A DNA stretch of 64,000 nt from Membranipora membranacea. Taxonomy: Eukaryota; Bryozoa; Gymnolaemata; Cheilostomatida; Membraniporidae. The DNA lies in assembly GCA_914767715.1 (NCBI GenBank), contig OU612071.1, positions 21,263,681 through 21,327,680 on the forward strand, in the 5' to 3' direction. Position 1 is the first letter of the stretch. Every line of letters begins with the position of its first letter. Of the stretch, positions 11,193 to 20,812 are shown one piece after another. The translations under genes were made by a program, and so were the position numbers. The notes below the pieces were generated by a model, which saw only the letters and a list, made by a program, of their open reading frames with translations, did no database searches and had not been told where the DNA came from.

Positions 11193-12063
11193 TTAAGGTA
11201 ATGTCAAAGACCGATCCGAATATCAACATATCATATACCGTTGGAAAGCTGCCGAGCTACTGAAAATGAATACCTGAACAAAAACTTGATTCGATGACGT
11301 TGTGTCACTAAAGGGAGGAAATGAGGCAGATTTTTTCACTGCATCTTCGTTTTTCTTGAATTTAGCGCAAAAGAATGGCCAAAAACACCTCAAAAGTCCC
11401 CAAAAATAGCTGTTTTTTGGCATTCTTTTGTGTTAAATTCAAGAAAAACGAAGATGCAGGGAAAAAATCTTTTGGCATTTCCTGTGTGCACCATGGCTAA
11501 TGAAAGCGGCTTCGTATGTGAGAAGTTTCAAAAAAACTTCGTTTGGCCACAATAATGGTCATTTGGACAGCACATTTGATGTTATGCAAAAGTTGCAAAA
11601 AATATTAGCTGCATTCGAGAGTCTACTTTTTTCGCAATATGCAAGCTAATTTGTTGAAAGTTAATAGGTATGACATTTTCAGTGTACTCTTAGGGAAAAT
11701 CATAATTAATTTTGTTTCGAGCCTATGATCTGTTCTGAATTAATGATTGAAATTTCACATCTTTTCACGGCTTCACAAAATAAAATGCATTGTATGGCGT
11801 GACGCAAAAAGTCAGTTTAGACTAGTCATATATCAAAGAAAATCAAATTTTACGATGAACGCAATCTCTAAGTATGCATTCCACCTGGTTTGAAATTTCT
11901 TGCATTTAATTTGACTCCTCCATCTGCTTTGACAAAAACAGCGTTATCTGCCTCATTTCCTCCCTAAAATGACACAACGTCATTGAATCAAGTTTTTGTT
12001 CAAGTAGCTTTCCAACGGTATATGATTTGTTGATATTCGGATCGGTCTTTGACATTACCTTAA
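11193..12063. mobile_element. piggyBac-like MITE flanked by TTAA
   Basis: The element 11197-12059 (863 bp) starts GGTAATGTCAAAGACCGATC, ends with the reverse complement, and is bounded by TTAA at 11193-11196 and 12060-12063, the target duplication of piggyBac-type transposons. The terminal inverted repeats extend about 150 bp, interrupted by a 26-bp indel present only in the left arm. An internal palindrome lies at 11341-11457 (GCATCTTCGTTTTTCTTGAA and its complement). No transposase is encoded. A related rearranged copy is at 29.8-30.7 kb. Confidence 0.9.
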
Positions 12064-13420
12064 ACCTCCTCGTTTGTTCGGTTTTAGTGATTTGATTAGT
12101 AGTGTTACAGTTTTACTGGTTATGGGAGTGAATGAGAAGGTTGGTTGACTACTGCTTGGCTGATGTGTATTATTGGATCAAATTCTGATTGCCCACCGAC
12201 CTTGACAAAGTATTCATTAAGGGCGCTAGCTATGTCTATTCCATCATTGTATGTAGTGTTTTTATAAACTATTTGCTCAATGGTTGTCTCAGATTTTCCT
12301 TTCTTAGTCTTGATTTTAAACATGAATGGAAACTTTTATCGCTTTCTGAGAGGGACTTACTTACATAGTTTTTCTTTGCTTCTCTTATTTGATAAGTTAC
12401 ATATTTCCTGAATTTTTTCTATTGATCTATTTGGGCATCAGGTGGAGAGTGAAGAGATTTGATAAAAACCTGTTTATAGTATTTGTTTCTGAGGGTGATG
12501 AGACGTAGTATTTCTGGTGTTAGCCATTTGTTTTTCTTGCAACGCACTCGATTTTTTTTCAGGTGCATGCTTGTCAACTATACTGATGATTAATTGATCT
12601 AATTTCTCTGTCCGTTCATGAATGGATAGGTTGGGATCTGAAGCAATTTGCCGGAGTGGAAGATGAGAGCAGTCATTGCAAAAGTCCATAAGGTTTAGTT
12701 TTTTAAAGTTCCGAATTTCAATCAGCAATCGTTTTGCCTTTGCAGGTTTGATTCTACCACTTTAAAGGAATGTGGCGTAGTGATCAGAAATAGATCTGTC
12801 ACATGTCAATATCTTACAGGCGTTCACTAATAAATCACAATCAACATAATTATGGTCTTACAACCTTCCATTGCCATGGTTAATGATGAAAGATGTACCT
12901 ACAACTACTTGCTGAAGGCCAGCAGAAGTAAGGCACAAGGTTTTTCCCTGGAGTTTGAATTCCAGTTGATGTTGAAGTCACCCAGTAAAATTACCTTTGT
13001 TCCAATGAATTGTTTTTGATGTAAAATATCGCTCTGCAGTGTAATAAAATTTTGCTTATCAGAGTCTGGCGGAAGGTAGAATGAGGCTACTATAGGAGGA
13101 TCACTGTTTTGATGCATTTTTATATTGACCCAGAATGAGTCACACAATTGCCTGAGTTTTTTTTGTGGTTGAGAAAGTTCTGTGAAGTTATAATTGGAAT
13201 ATACATAAATTGCTGCCCCACCACCTCTGGTTTTTGTGGCTGATTTTCTGTCACATCTGATGAGATTAAATTCTAATAAGCTGATCATTTGGTATGGTAA
13301 TTCTGGTTTGAGCCAGGTTTCTGAAACAGAGAAGAAATCAGTGCAATTTGCTAAATTTAGACTTTCATAATAGTGAATTTTTTTGTAAAGGGATGGAGAC
13401 GGTGTAGAGATGTGTCCTTA
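12064..13420 (-). pseudogene. LINE ORF2 5' part: EEP endonuclease and linker
   Basis: Reading on the minus strand from about 13.42 kb, FFSVSETWLKPELPYQM is the endonuclease TETWL-type motif. An open segment (13288-12905) has RGGGAAIYV and ends near VILLGDFNINWN, the GDFN motif of apurinic-type LINE endonucleases. Further fragments follow: 12728-12474 (pre-RT linker) and 12323-12120 (LNEYFVKVG block), then SLKPNKRGG, the sequence immediately before the RT fingers. There are several stops and a frame change. The sequence ends exactly at the MITE's TTAA, and the RT domain is missing. It belongs with the ORF1 directly upstream at 13525-14496. Confidence 0.7.
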
Positions 13421-13524
13421 GATCTCCTCTTTGTTGCTAGAGATGATATATTTCCCATAATCTGTTATGAAGTCTGAGGTTGAAGTCATATAGGGTTTGA
13501 TGTTGAGGTCTGTCAGGTAGCTGA

Positions 13525-14496
13525 TTAGGTATATTTTTTATTAGCCGTTCCACTGGCAGCAATGAACTTCATTGCTGGCAGTATAAGGTTGATTGAATCT
13601 AGAGGAATGCTATTTTTAATTGCATGCTCTAATTGTTCGTTTGTTTTGAATGTTATTTTCACTGTATGTAATGGCTTGCCTTCTTTGGATTTAAGTCGAT
13701 AAATTGACACTGTTGTTCCACATGATTTTTCAATTTCCTTTTTTAGTTGATCACCGGGGATGTAATTTGGGACATCTTTCAAAACGGCGGTGTTGTTGTT
13801 CAGTTTTATTGATTTCCTAGCGGTGCTGCCTCCTAGGTGAGTAGGTTTCCAATTTTTTATGATAGTATCGACCAGTTTCTCATCTGCGAGCTGTACGATG
13901 TATTTTTGGTGGAGGGAAGTCGGCTTATCACGGTTAATGATCTCGATTAGTATTGGTTTGTTGGAGGTTGATGCGACGGCTTCTCTGACATTATCATGGT
14001 TGACTTGGGAACAGTATTTGGTTGTGCTGTGGATAATTATGCATTTTTGGGGATTGAATACTGGGTCGGTTGGTCTGGGAGTACGTCTGGTGGGTTGTGG
14101 TTGCTGGTGGTTGGTTGTTTCTGGTTTGTTTTGTTCGACTTGTGTTGGTTGTTGGCGTTGTGTAGATTGGTTTCCAGATTGTTGTTGTTGGTGTTGTGGT
14201 ATTTGACGGTGTCGAGGGGGTGGAGTAGGTGGCGTTGCAGATACTACATCTCGCCAGCTTTGGTCTGGAACTTGTTTCTGTGATAGCTGCTCTACTATCA
14301 AGTTCAGCCTTGATACTTCTGATGAAAGGGAGGCCAATTGACCTGACATCAAGCGCATTAAGTCTAGCACTTGGGTGCAAGAACCACAAAGCCGAGTATT
14401 GAGCTCATTAACTGGCGGAGATGTCCAATCTGCATCACCAGTGATACTAGTTTTGGTATCAATGCCTGTGGCCATGGAGGTTTTAGCCACAGGCAT
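13525..14496 (-). CDS. LINE ORF1 (gag-like) protein
   Basis: An intact frame of 323 codons. A short N-terminal part contains a possible leucine-rich coiled coil (about residues 40-72). A Gln/Pro/Thr-rich low-complexity linker follows (about 85-145), then a folded C-terminal region (about 150-310) with KYIVQLADEKLVDTIIKNW and VSIYRLKSKEGKPLHTVKI. That region resembles the RNA-recognition-like domains of LINE ORF1 proteins, expected to bind the element's RNA. It precedes the decayed ORF2 on the same strand, the normal LINE order. ORF1 is uninterrupted while ORF2 is broken. Overlapping frames on the plus strand are shadows of its biased composition. Family-level classification is not certain. 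Confidence 0.68.
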   Translation of the reverse strand: MPVAKTSMATGIDTKTSITGDADWTSPPVNELNTRLCGSCTQVLDLMRLMSGQLASLSSEVSRLNLIVEQLSQKQVPDQSWRDVVSATPPTPPPRHRQIPQHQQQQSGNQSTQRQQPTQVEQNKPETTNHQQPQPTRRTPRPTDPVFNPQKCIIIHSTTKYCSQVNHDNVREAVASTSNKPILIEIINRDKPTSLHQKYIVQLADEKLVDTIIKNWKPTHLGGSTARKSIKLNNNTAVLKDVPNYIPGDQLKKEIEKSCGTTVSIYRLKSKEGKPLHTVKITFKTNEQLEHAIKNSIPLDSINLILPAMKFIAASGTANKKYT

Positions 14497-14539
14497 GTAT
14501 TGTCAGATCCGGTACTGGCATTTTGTTTTTGGTGGGCTA

Positions 14540-15019
14540 ATAGACAGTTTTCTGAGCCCTTATTTATGCCTCAATTCGTAGTTGTCCTCTCTCCAGTTTA
14601 GTACTTCTAACCCATACCGCATAGGAAAAACCTGCTGAAAGAGGGTTATATTGAAGACCGCTAATGTTAGGATAAAAATTATTTTTGATTCAGAGTCTGC
14701 ACCATCGAAAACCCTGTGAGACAGGGTTTCCAAATCATTGAAGGCTTTAATGTTGATAAATCTTAATTTCAGTGACGCAACTCAAGAAAATGCTATAATT
14801 GACTATCCAAATACTGAAATTATTACCCAAACTATGTCCATATGAGTTTTCAATGTTACAGATTCTGAATCAAAAATAATCTTTATCCTATTAAAAGCGG
14901 TCTTCAAGATAACCCTCTTTTCAGCACGTTTTTCCTATGCGGCGTGTGTTTAAAGTACCAAACTGGAGAGAGGACAACTCCAAATTGAGGCCTAAATCAG
15001 AGCTCAGAAAACTGTCTAT
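14540..15019. mobile_element. Fold-back MITE with about 160-bp inverted arms
   Basis: The left arm (14540 to about 14702, beginning ATAGACAGTTTTCTGAG) is matched in inverse by the right arm (about 14857-15019, ending CTCAGAAAACTGTCTAT), with roughly 80-85% identity by eye. The spacer is about 155 bp and includes a small CCCTGTGAGACAGGG hairpin. No coding capacity. A target duplication could not be settled. Its right end abuts a TATATAAG sequence. Confidence 0.85.
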
Positions 15020-15024
15020 ATAAG
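15017..15024 (+). promoter_or_regulatory. Possible TATA box at MITE edge
   Basis: TATATAAG directly overlaps the right end of the fold-back element and lies about 95 bp upstream of the candidate start codon at 15119. Position and sequence fit a core promoter, but no other promoter element supports it. Confidence 0.3.
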
Positions 15025-15118
15025 AGATGTCTCTGGCCCAGTGCTAACCTCTGCGGTAGCCATCTACCTACCTTCATGGTTTGTGGTTGTGGTGGCGATG
15101 AGGTGTTAATCCCTGCAG

Positions 15119-15157
15119 ATGAGAATGTTGTTGTTTTCTTCTCTGGGAATAATTGTG
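15119..15157 (+). CDS. Candidate first coding exon (signal-peptide-like)
   Basis: ATG at 15119 opens MRMLLFSSLGIIV, a short hydrophobic stretch like the start of a signal peptide. It ends in phase 0 at a GTG|GTGAGT donor (15158). The candidate next exon at 15689 is also phase 0, so the two join in frame. The protein family is not recognised. Confidence is limited because the exon is only 39 nt. Confidence 0.3.
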
Positions 15158-15688
15158 GTGAGTAATGTCCTAGTTTTTATCATAAAAGCTATTGCACCTT
15201 TTTCAGTCTGATATCCTTTATGGCTGTTGCCATGCCAGTGTACCCAGTAACCTGATGTTCTGCGGTTGCCCAGATTTCAAATATTCCACATTTACGACCT
15301 GTGCTTACTGCATAGTAGTTAAAGTTGTAATTAGAGATCTAAGGCATGAGTTATGTTAATCACTGAAAATCTGGAAGATAAGAAGCAAGAAATTAAATGC
15401 GTGGCCATTACGCTAAGCGACCTTGACAACTATTTATTAATTGATGGGAAATGGTGAAATATGAGCTATAATACCTGTTATAACTGGAGTGAATTTATTT
15501 TCTTTATATCTTATACTGACGACTGTGAACTAGAATTGCTCATAAGATCAGTAGTTGTAATCACTGTCTCATTTCCTATCACTAGTACTGACAGGAAATT
15601 AAAGTTCATACAACGACATACTCTCCTAGGAGTAGGGTGTGTGTATGACTAAGCATGAAACATTATGTATTATAATTATTCCTTCCAG
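15158..15688. other. Candidate intron
   Basis: Sequence between the two candidate exons; nothing recognisable inside. Confidence 0.3.
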
Positions 15689-15822
15689 AGTAATTCATGG
15701 GCACAAATAGCTGGTGAAGAACTATTTACACCAGGAGTGAACTTCTCAGTTGAACAATCCGAGTATGACGTCGAACTCCATCCAACCATCCAGGCTTCTC
15801 TGAGCATCTTCTCCAGGTCTAG
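15689..15822 (+). CDS. Candidate coding exon, unrecognised protein
   Basis: A pyrimidine-rich acceptor (CCTTCCAG) is followed by a 134-nt open segment, and a strong donor TCTAG|GTAAGAG follows at 15823. The translation runs from SNSWAQIAGEELFTPGVNF to SVEQSEYDVELHPTIQASLS, with mixed acidic and hydrophobic composition typical of real coding sequence. It may continue the signal-peptide-like exon at 15119. No domain is recognised and no later exon could be found with confidence. Confidence 0.42.
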
Positions 15823-16887
15823 GTAAGAGTTGAGTGTTTGGTAATCAGCAGCTGTCTATGGGCAGTCTATAAACAAGTTTCAGTGCAACTACCCAGAGAA
15901 AAACAACTTTTGCTCATAAAATTGATTGTATTAAAGCTCACTGGTCTAAATCTCAGCTGAAATGTGAAATAATGTGAAAATAAAGAAAAACATAAAAATG
16001 AAGTTTTTTTGGAAAAAAATATTTGGTGTATTAATTGTATAAAGATTGTGGCGTCCCTTCTTGATTCTGGCCAGAAGCAGAAGAAGAAGAAGGCTCAGCC
16101 AATGAATGGAGTGGACTAGTATTCTGGATTTCCATAGACATATGTCATAGACATATGTCTATGTGGATTTCCGGTGAACACATTTATCTTAGGCAGGCTG
16201 TGTTGTGTGGGTGGGTGGGCGGAGGGTGTACCCCCCATCCACACATGACAGACTTTCCAGGCTAGAGCACATTTTTCAGATTTGATTCATTCAGTAAAGT
16301 TAGTAGTCAGAGAACTTCTTCACTATTACAAATTCAGACATTACAAAATAAAGTACAGTTGTGAAATACCCTTTACCAGTGGTTCCTACATATCGTAGCA
16401 GCGGGTGGATTGTGTATACCCACAAATGAGTGTAGCAAAAGTAGAGAGCTGAGCCTAGCATACACGCGCCCCAGCATGCAATCACATGAATCCAACATGC
16501 ATTCAGACAAGCACACTTTGCCTGCCATTGTACTCCTTTGTTCACCAAACAAAAGGCCTTTTGTTACACAACTCTCATAGGTGCATTGGGGCATGTCTCC
16601 CTGACATCGGCCCCCAGGGCCTATCCAACATACTACAGCATAGGTGTACTTTATTTTGTAATGGACAAACTCAGAGACAGAATGGTTCAGTGCATTTTTG
16701 CTAGTTTCAACAACAGGACAGGGAATTTCTCTGGGAGTTTCTTTAGGCTTCCCAAAGCTCTAGCTTCTGCTCACTAGACAGACAATGAAACAGCAAATGA
16801 ATAGCAACTACTTCCTACTACAGAAACAAGTATTACCAGCTCAGCTCAGGGAGTAAGTAAGTGTAATAAATCAAACATTCGGAATGT
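15823..16887. other. No recognised gene
   Basis: Contains a small palindromic cluster ATAGACATATGTCTAT near 16133-16162 and a GGGTGGGTGGGCGGAGGGTG stretch near 16209. Open frames on both strands around 16300-16777 overlap one another and have no recognisable domain. Confidence 0.4.
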
Positions 16888-17702
16888 ATAATGATTAGGG
16901 GTGGAACGACCTCTTGAGGTTGGAGTTGAATTTCGGATATTTGACCTCGGATTCAACCACAAACCGGATCGGATATGTGCTATGTCTGATCCGATATGAT
17001 ACGTTTTTAATCAACACTTAGGCCTACTTAGCATCATTTATCTCACTAAAAATGACAAGGAAAGAAGTATGATAGTCATTAATTTGTGGTTCAGATTAGA
17101 TAAAGGAGTTTGGCTGAAAGCAATCAGTGGTGATCAGTAGGCAATCAATACATATCTTATTTTCATAGCTAATCATATTGTTGCTGATTAAATTTGATGG
17201 ATGTGTTTTTCTGCTGAAGTTATGAGAAGCATCTTTACTCAGATTGTTGTGAATAAGGACATAATTTTTGTCCAATGATGTTCCCTGTAACAAACTATCT
17301 AGTTTAATGTACAAGGTTATCTTCTTCTTCAAAGTAGGAGGACAATTCCTATCCTAATCACAGCAGAGAGTTTGGGACATATGAGCAGGGAGTTTCAAAT
17401 AAACTGTTTGTGTGATCCCTGTACCATGGCTGTTTGAGTGATAAGTTGGTCCTTGTAAAGTATTATATCCAAGCAGATACATGCGCATTTAAATTAGGGT
17501 AATGGTTCAGGGAAAATATTGTTGACGCTGTTTATCCATGTGTTTAATGACCTTAACTGTATATTATGGTGCAAAAGTACAGCTGCTTGGACTTAGCATT
17601 TGTACGCGTTATCCGGATCCGATCCGAGGTTGAATTTATCGACCGATCCGATATCCGATCCGAGGTTGCCTAACCCTGATCCGTTCCACCCCTAATAATG
17701 AT
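16888..17702. mobile_element. hAT-like non-autonomous element with 8-bp TSD
   Basis: The element 16896-17694 (799 bp) begins TAGGGGTGGAACGACC and ends with GATCCGTTCCACCCCTA. It is flanked by exact 8-bp duplications ATAATGAT (16888-16895 and 17695-17702). Subterminal clusters of GGATCGGATAT and GATCCGATCCGAGGTTG near both ends look like transposase-binding repeats. An 8-bp duplication and TAGGGGTG-type ends fit the hAT superfamily. The minus-strand frame at 17096-17332 does not look like a transposase. Confidence 0.88.
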
Positions 17703-19690
17703 AAATAATAGTGAACATACTAAATATGTAAGTTGAGCTTCTCTCTGTCCTGACAACATAATATAGTTATATTTGTACAGTGAAAAGGCTAATGCTGCTG
17801 AATCAATCCATGAATTAGTTAGACTCCTTCTGACTCCTTGATTAGTAGACTGAGCTTTTTTACTTATTTGTGACTTCATTGAGCTGCTGATTTATTATCT
17901 GTCTGACAAGGCAATGAACTCCCTCTCCCTGGGGATTAGGTGCAGGGTCTGTTGAGACTTAATAACTACTAGGTTCGTGTTTCAATTTCTCAAGATTTTC
18001 TTCTTGTGTCTTTTACAAATTGCATTGTCAGCCTATTCCCTTTTTTGTGTTCCCGAGAGGGATTTATTTGAACCTCGAACACCGTTGATAAATTTGCTCT
18101 AAAAGCATACTATTCTTGGTCCAATATACATACAATAATAATTTGTTTTGGTTTGATAAGCCCGGTCCTGTTACTCTGCTTGTCTGTTGCTCCACACCGC
18201 ACCCCTGGTGAGATAAAAATTGGTATATCTATCGATCATGTATGGTTTTTTTTTGTAGATGATGATACAACTGGATCTCGCCAACATATTAACAACCTGT
18301 CAACACTAAGTTCAGACGCAATTCTAGCAAATAATGGATTAAATTTACTAAAAGTATGACAACACGCTCTGCGACAGCGTTCCATCTGACGTGAAGTCGC
18401 AATAACCGCCCCCTGACCTGCATGATCTGTGGACATATTACAAACTTTAGAATGAGACACTCGATGCTGATAATAGATATCGTCGCTTGCCGAGAATGGA
18501 TATCTACACCTTCACTAAATATAGGAAGATTATTTAAACCAACTGCATTTCTCATATTATCCCGGAGTAACGCCTATACTGCTCCCTGAAACGTCACTAT
18601 ACATCAAGTATTTATCAGACATATATAGGCCTATGCTACAAAAAATAAAGTTATCATTGTAAATCATCAGAACTGTGTACTGGTCCGCCAGCATAACCTG
18701 AGGTTATAGTGTGTGCATACAATTTCACAGTGCCGCAGATATCACATTTTTAGCTTGAACTCGACTCTTTGTAAGCAGCAAGGCCGAAATTCGGCTTATC
18801 CTCAAACCCATTACTTTGATCTCTTTTGAGTGGATACCACACTGCAACATTATGAACTTCTGAAAAACATTAGGTTGTTACCTCATTGTCTCCATCTTCA
18901 CCGTGATATTGTTTAGTGATGGCTAACATTCAGCTAACCAAAATAAACTAAAGCTAACATTCACTCGTATAGGATACAAATGTATATATTATGTATTCAG
19001 GCTGGATAGCGACAAGAATGAATCGAAATATAGTTTAACCAAGTCGTTGCACCTACATATAAAATAAACACTGTGTGAATTGCTGCCGTTTATGCGATGA
19101 CTTTGCTTGCCATAACATTGATCATGGATGTTTCCCAAAGCTACAATCATGTCACCACTAACTGGTCTGTTGACAAGGCATGTTGCACCAGGCATCTGTT
19201 GGTACAAAGGCCAGTGACAACACTTAGAGCAGCACAGATATGATCATAATACTGACTACTTTACTATTGCATTCCTAAAGAAAATTCTATTCAGATAGAA
19301 CCACTGAAGCGTAACAGTGAGTCGTGTTGACTTCATTTATTTCCCCCATTATGTTATACATGGAGGAACATTGGACTTGTGCTAGAAACATCCTTTTTGT
19401 TTCAACCTGATCGGGCACTAATAATCAATGGATTTTGTTGATATTTTCAGATCAGCTTGAGGAAGGATTGTTGTTGTAGGCCAGCAGCAGCAGCACCTCA
19501 CTATTGTTTCATTGTGTGTAAGGATGATGAACAGAGAAAATTAATAGCAAATAATCAAATGATATTTATTATTGTTTGGATTTTTGAAGTGGTACTATTC
19601 CATAAGTGGGGCAAAAAAAATGTTTTGCTAAAATTATTTTCTGATGCAGATTCTACAATATTTCTGCAGAACTAACTTGCAAAAGCTACT
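17703..19690. other. No recognised gene
   Basis: AT-rich sequence. Overlapping frames near 18153-18555 occur on both strands and have no recognisable domain. Nothing else seen. Confidence 0.4.
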
Positions 19691-19699
19691 TGGCAACAT

Positions 19700-19775
19700 T
19701 TAGCCAATCAAAATGGATAATTTTGATGATTAGCCAATGACAGTGCAGAGCGTTTTTGTTTATAAAAGATGGCCG
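19700..19775 (+). promoter_or_regulatory. CCAAT/CCAAT/TATA promoter-like region
   Basis: Two CCAAT boxes (19704-19708 and 19734-19738) lie 53 and 23 bp before TATAAAA (19761-19767), which runs directly into GATGGCCGCC. AAGATGGCCGCC resembles a YY1-type initiator, or a strong start-codon context. Coding-like sequence follows within 100 bp. This is the most promoter-like arrangement in the window. Confidence 0.42.
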
Positions 19776-19826
19776 CCAAACATGAGGCTTGCTGCATCAA
19801 TTCCCACAACACAGAGTATATGATAA

Positions 19827-19949
19827 AATCCACTGATTAAATTGTCACAACAGCAACTGGACAATGCTCTGAGCAAAGCTGAGGATTGGGTTTTGCTAGA
19901 CAAACAGCCTGAGCAGCAGGAAGCTACTGAATTACTCTGGATCAGAGAG
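19827..19949 (+). CDS. Candidate coding exon, unrecognised protein
   Basis: The open frame reads QQQLDNALSKAEDWVLLDKQ, then PEQQEATELLWIRE, up to a phase-0 GAG|GTAACC donor at 19950. It is hydrophilic and helix-like. The start is unclear: a TAA lies upstream in the same frame, so the exon may begin at an acceptor such as TCACAACAG (19845-19853). A separate ATG at 19769 gives only a 23-codon frame that does not join. The candidate next exon begins at 20732 in matching phase. Confidence 0.4.
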
Positions 19950-20429
19950 GTAACCTACCATCATAATGCATATGATCAATAAACTAAACCTTAGTTCATT
20001 GATATGATCATGGGATATATATTGTGATAGAATGGAGAATGATGACAATAGAAATGAACATTCTTTCTATGCTCACAAAATCTGCTATCTGAGATTTGCA
20101 TAACAAAACTAGTAGCTGCACAGAAAGCCCACACCAGGAAAAATTTGAGTGTTAAGATGAATGATTGTGATAGTTTACTTCACTTTCAAGTTTCAATGTT
20201 TTTGTTTACTACAAGTACATTTATTTGTTTATTTCATATACATACTAGTGTCTCTTCTAGTACTAGTAGCCTATCCTCATCCCAGGTGTTTCAATGTGAT
20301 GGTAGGTTATCAATATTATTAGAAAATCAATAATTTAAAAGGATTGGGTTTACGTAAAATAAATAGGGTCTATGTAATTGTTGACCTTACTTTCAGCAAG
20401 GAGTAACTTTGCTATTACAGCTTACTCCA

Positions 20430-20576
20430 GTCCAAATCACAGGCCTTCTGTAGTTGTTGCAAGTCCAGTGGTCGAGTGCCCCAGTGGTCAATGCCTAAGA
20501 GAGAAAAGGCCTCGACCACTGGGGCACTCGACCACTGGACTTGCACCAACTACAGAAGGACTGTGGTCCAAATCAC
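20430..20576. mobile_element. Snap-back palindrome flanked by 11-bp direct repeat
   Basis: Arms 20444-20489 and 20514-20559 (about 46 bp each, two or fewer mismatches) read CCTTCTGTAGTTG...GACCAC outward from a 24-base loop. GTCCAAATCAC flanks the structure on both sides (20430-20440 and 20566-20576), as expected of a target duplication. No coding capacity. The long duplication would suit a Mutator-like mechanism, but the superfamily is not established. It sits in the intron of the candidate gene at 19.8-20.8 kb. Confidence 0.85.
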
Positions 20577-20731
20577 TACATTTAAAGCATGCCAGTTACT
20601 CATCAGCCTTTTAATGCTAGTGGGACTGGATTGCTGTTACTACTAGCAAGGCGTAACACTGCTGTTAGCATTATTAGTAGTGTTAATGTGATGTGATAGC
20701 AGTGTTATCAAACTATCATTTATGTATTTAG

Positions 20732-20812
20732 AATGAAGATACATCTAGTAGTGATGATGACAACGGAAACAAGGCGACAGCTTGGTTACTCTTTAATGTT
20801 CAGTGTTTATGA
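20732..20812 (+). CDS. Candidate terminal exon of the same gene
   Basis: After an acceptor ATGTATTTAG the frame NEDTSSSDDDNGNKATAWLL runs on to a TGA at 20810-20812. It joins in phase 0 to the exon ending at 19949, giving ...LLWIRE-NEDTSSSDDDN, an acidic Ser/Asp tract. Protein family unknown. A further acceptor (TTTTTTTTCAG near 20835-20843) suggests the true 3' structure may differ. Confidence 0.35.
   Translation, partial: NEDTSSSDDDNGNKATAWLLFNVQCL

Noticed and set aside
13859-14601. Overlapping plus-strand frames opposite LINE ORF1
   Set aside because: They are shadows of the Gln/Pro/Thr-rich ORF1 on the minus strand, with Trp/Cys/Val-rich translations typical of antisense low complexity.
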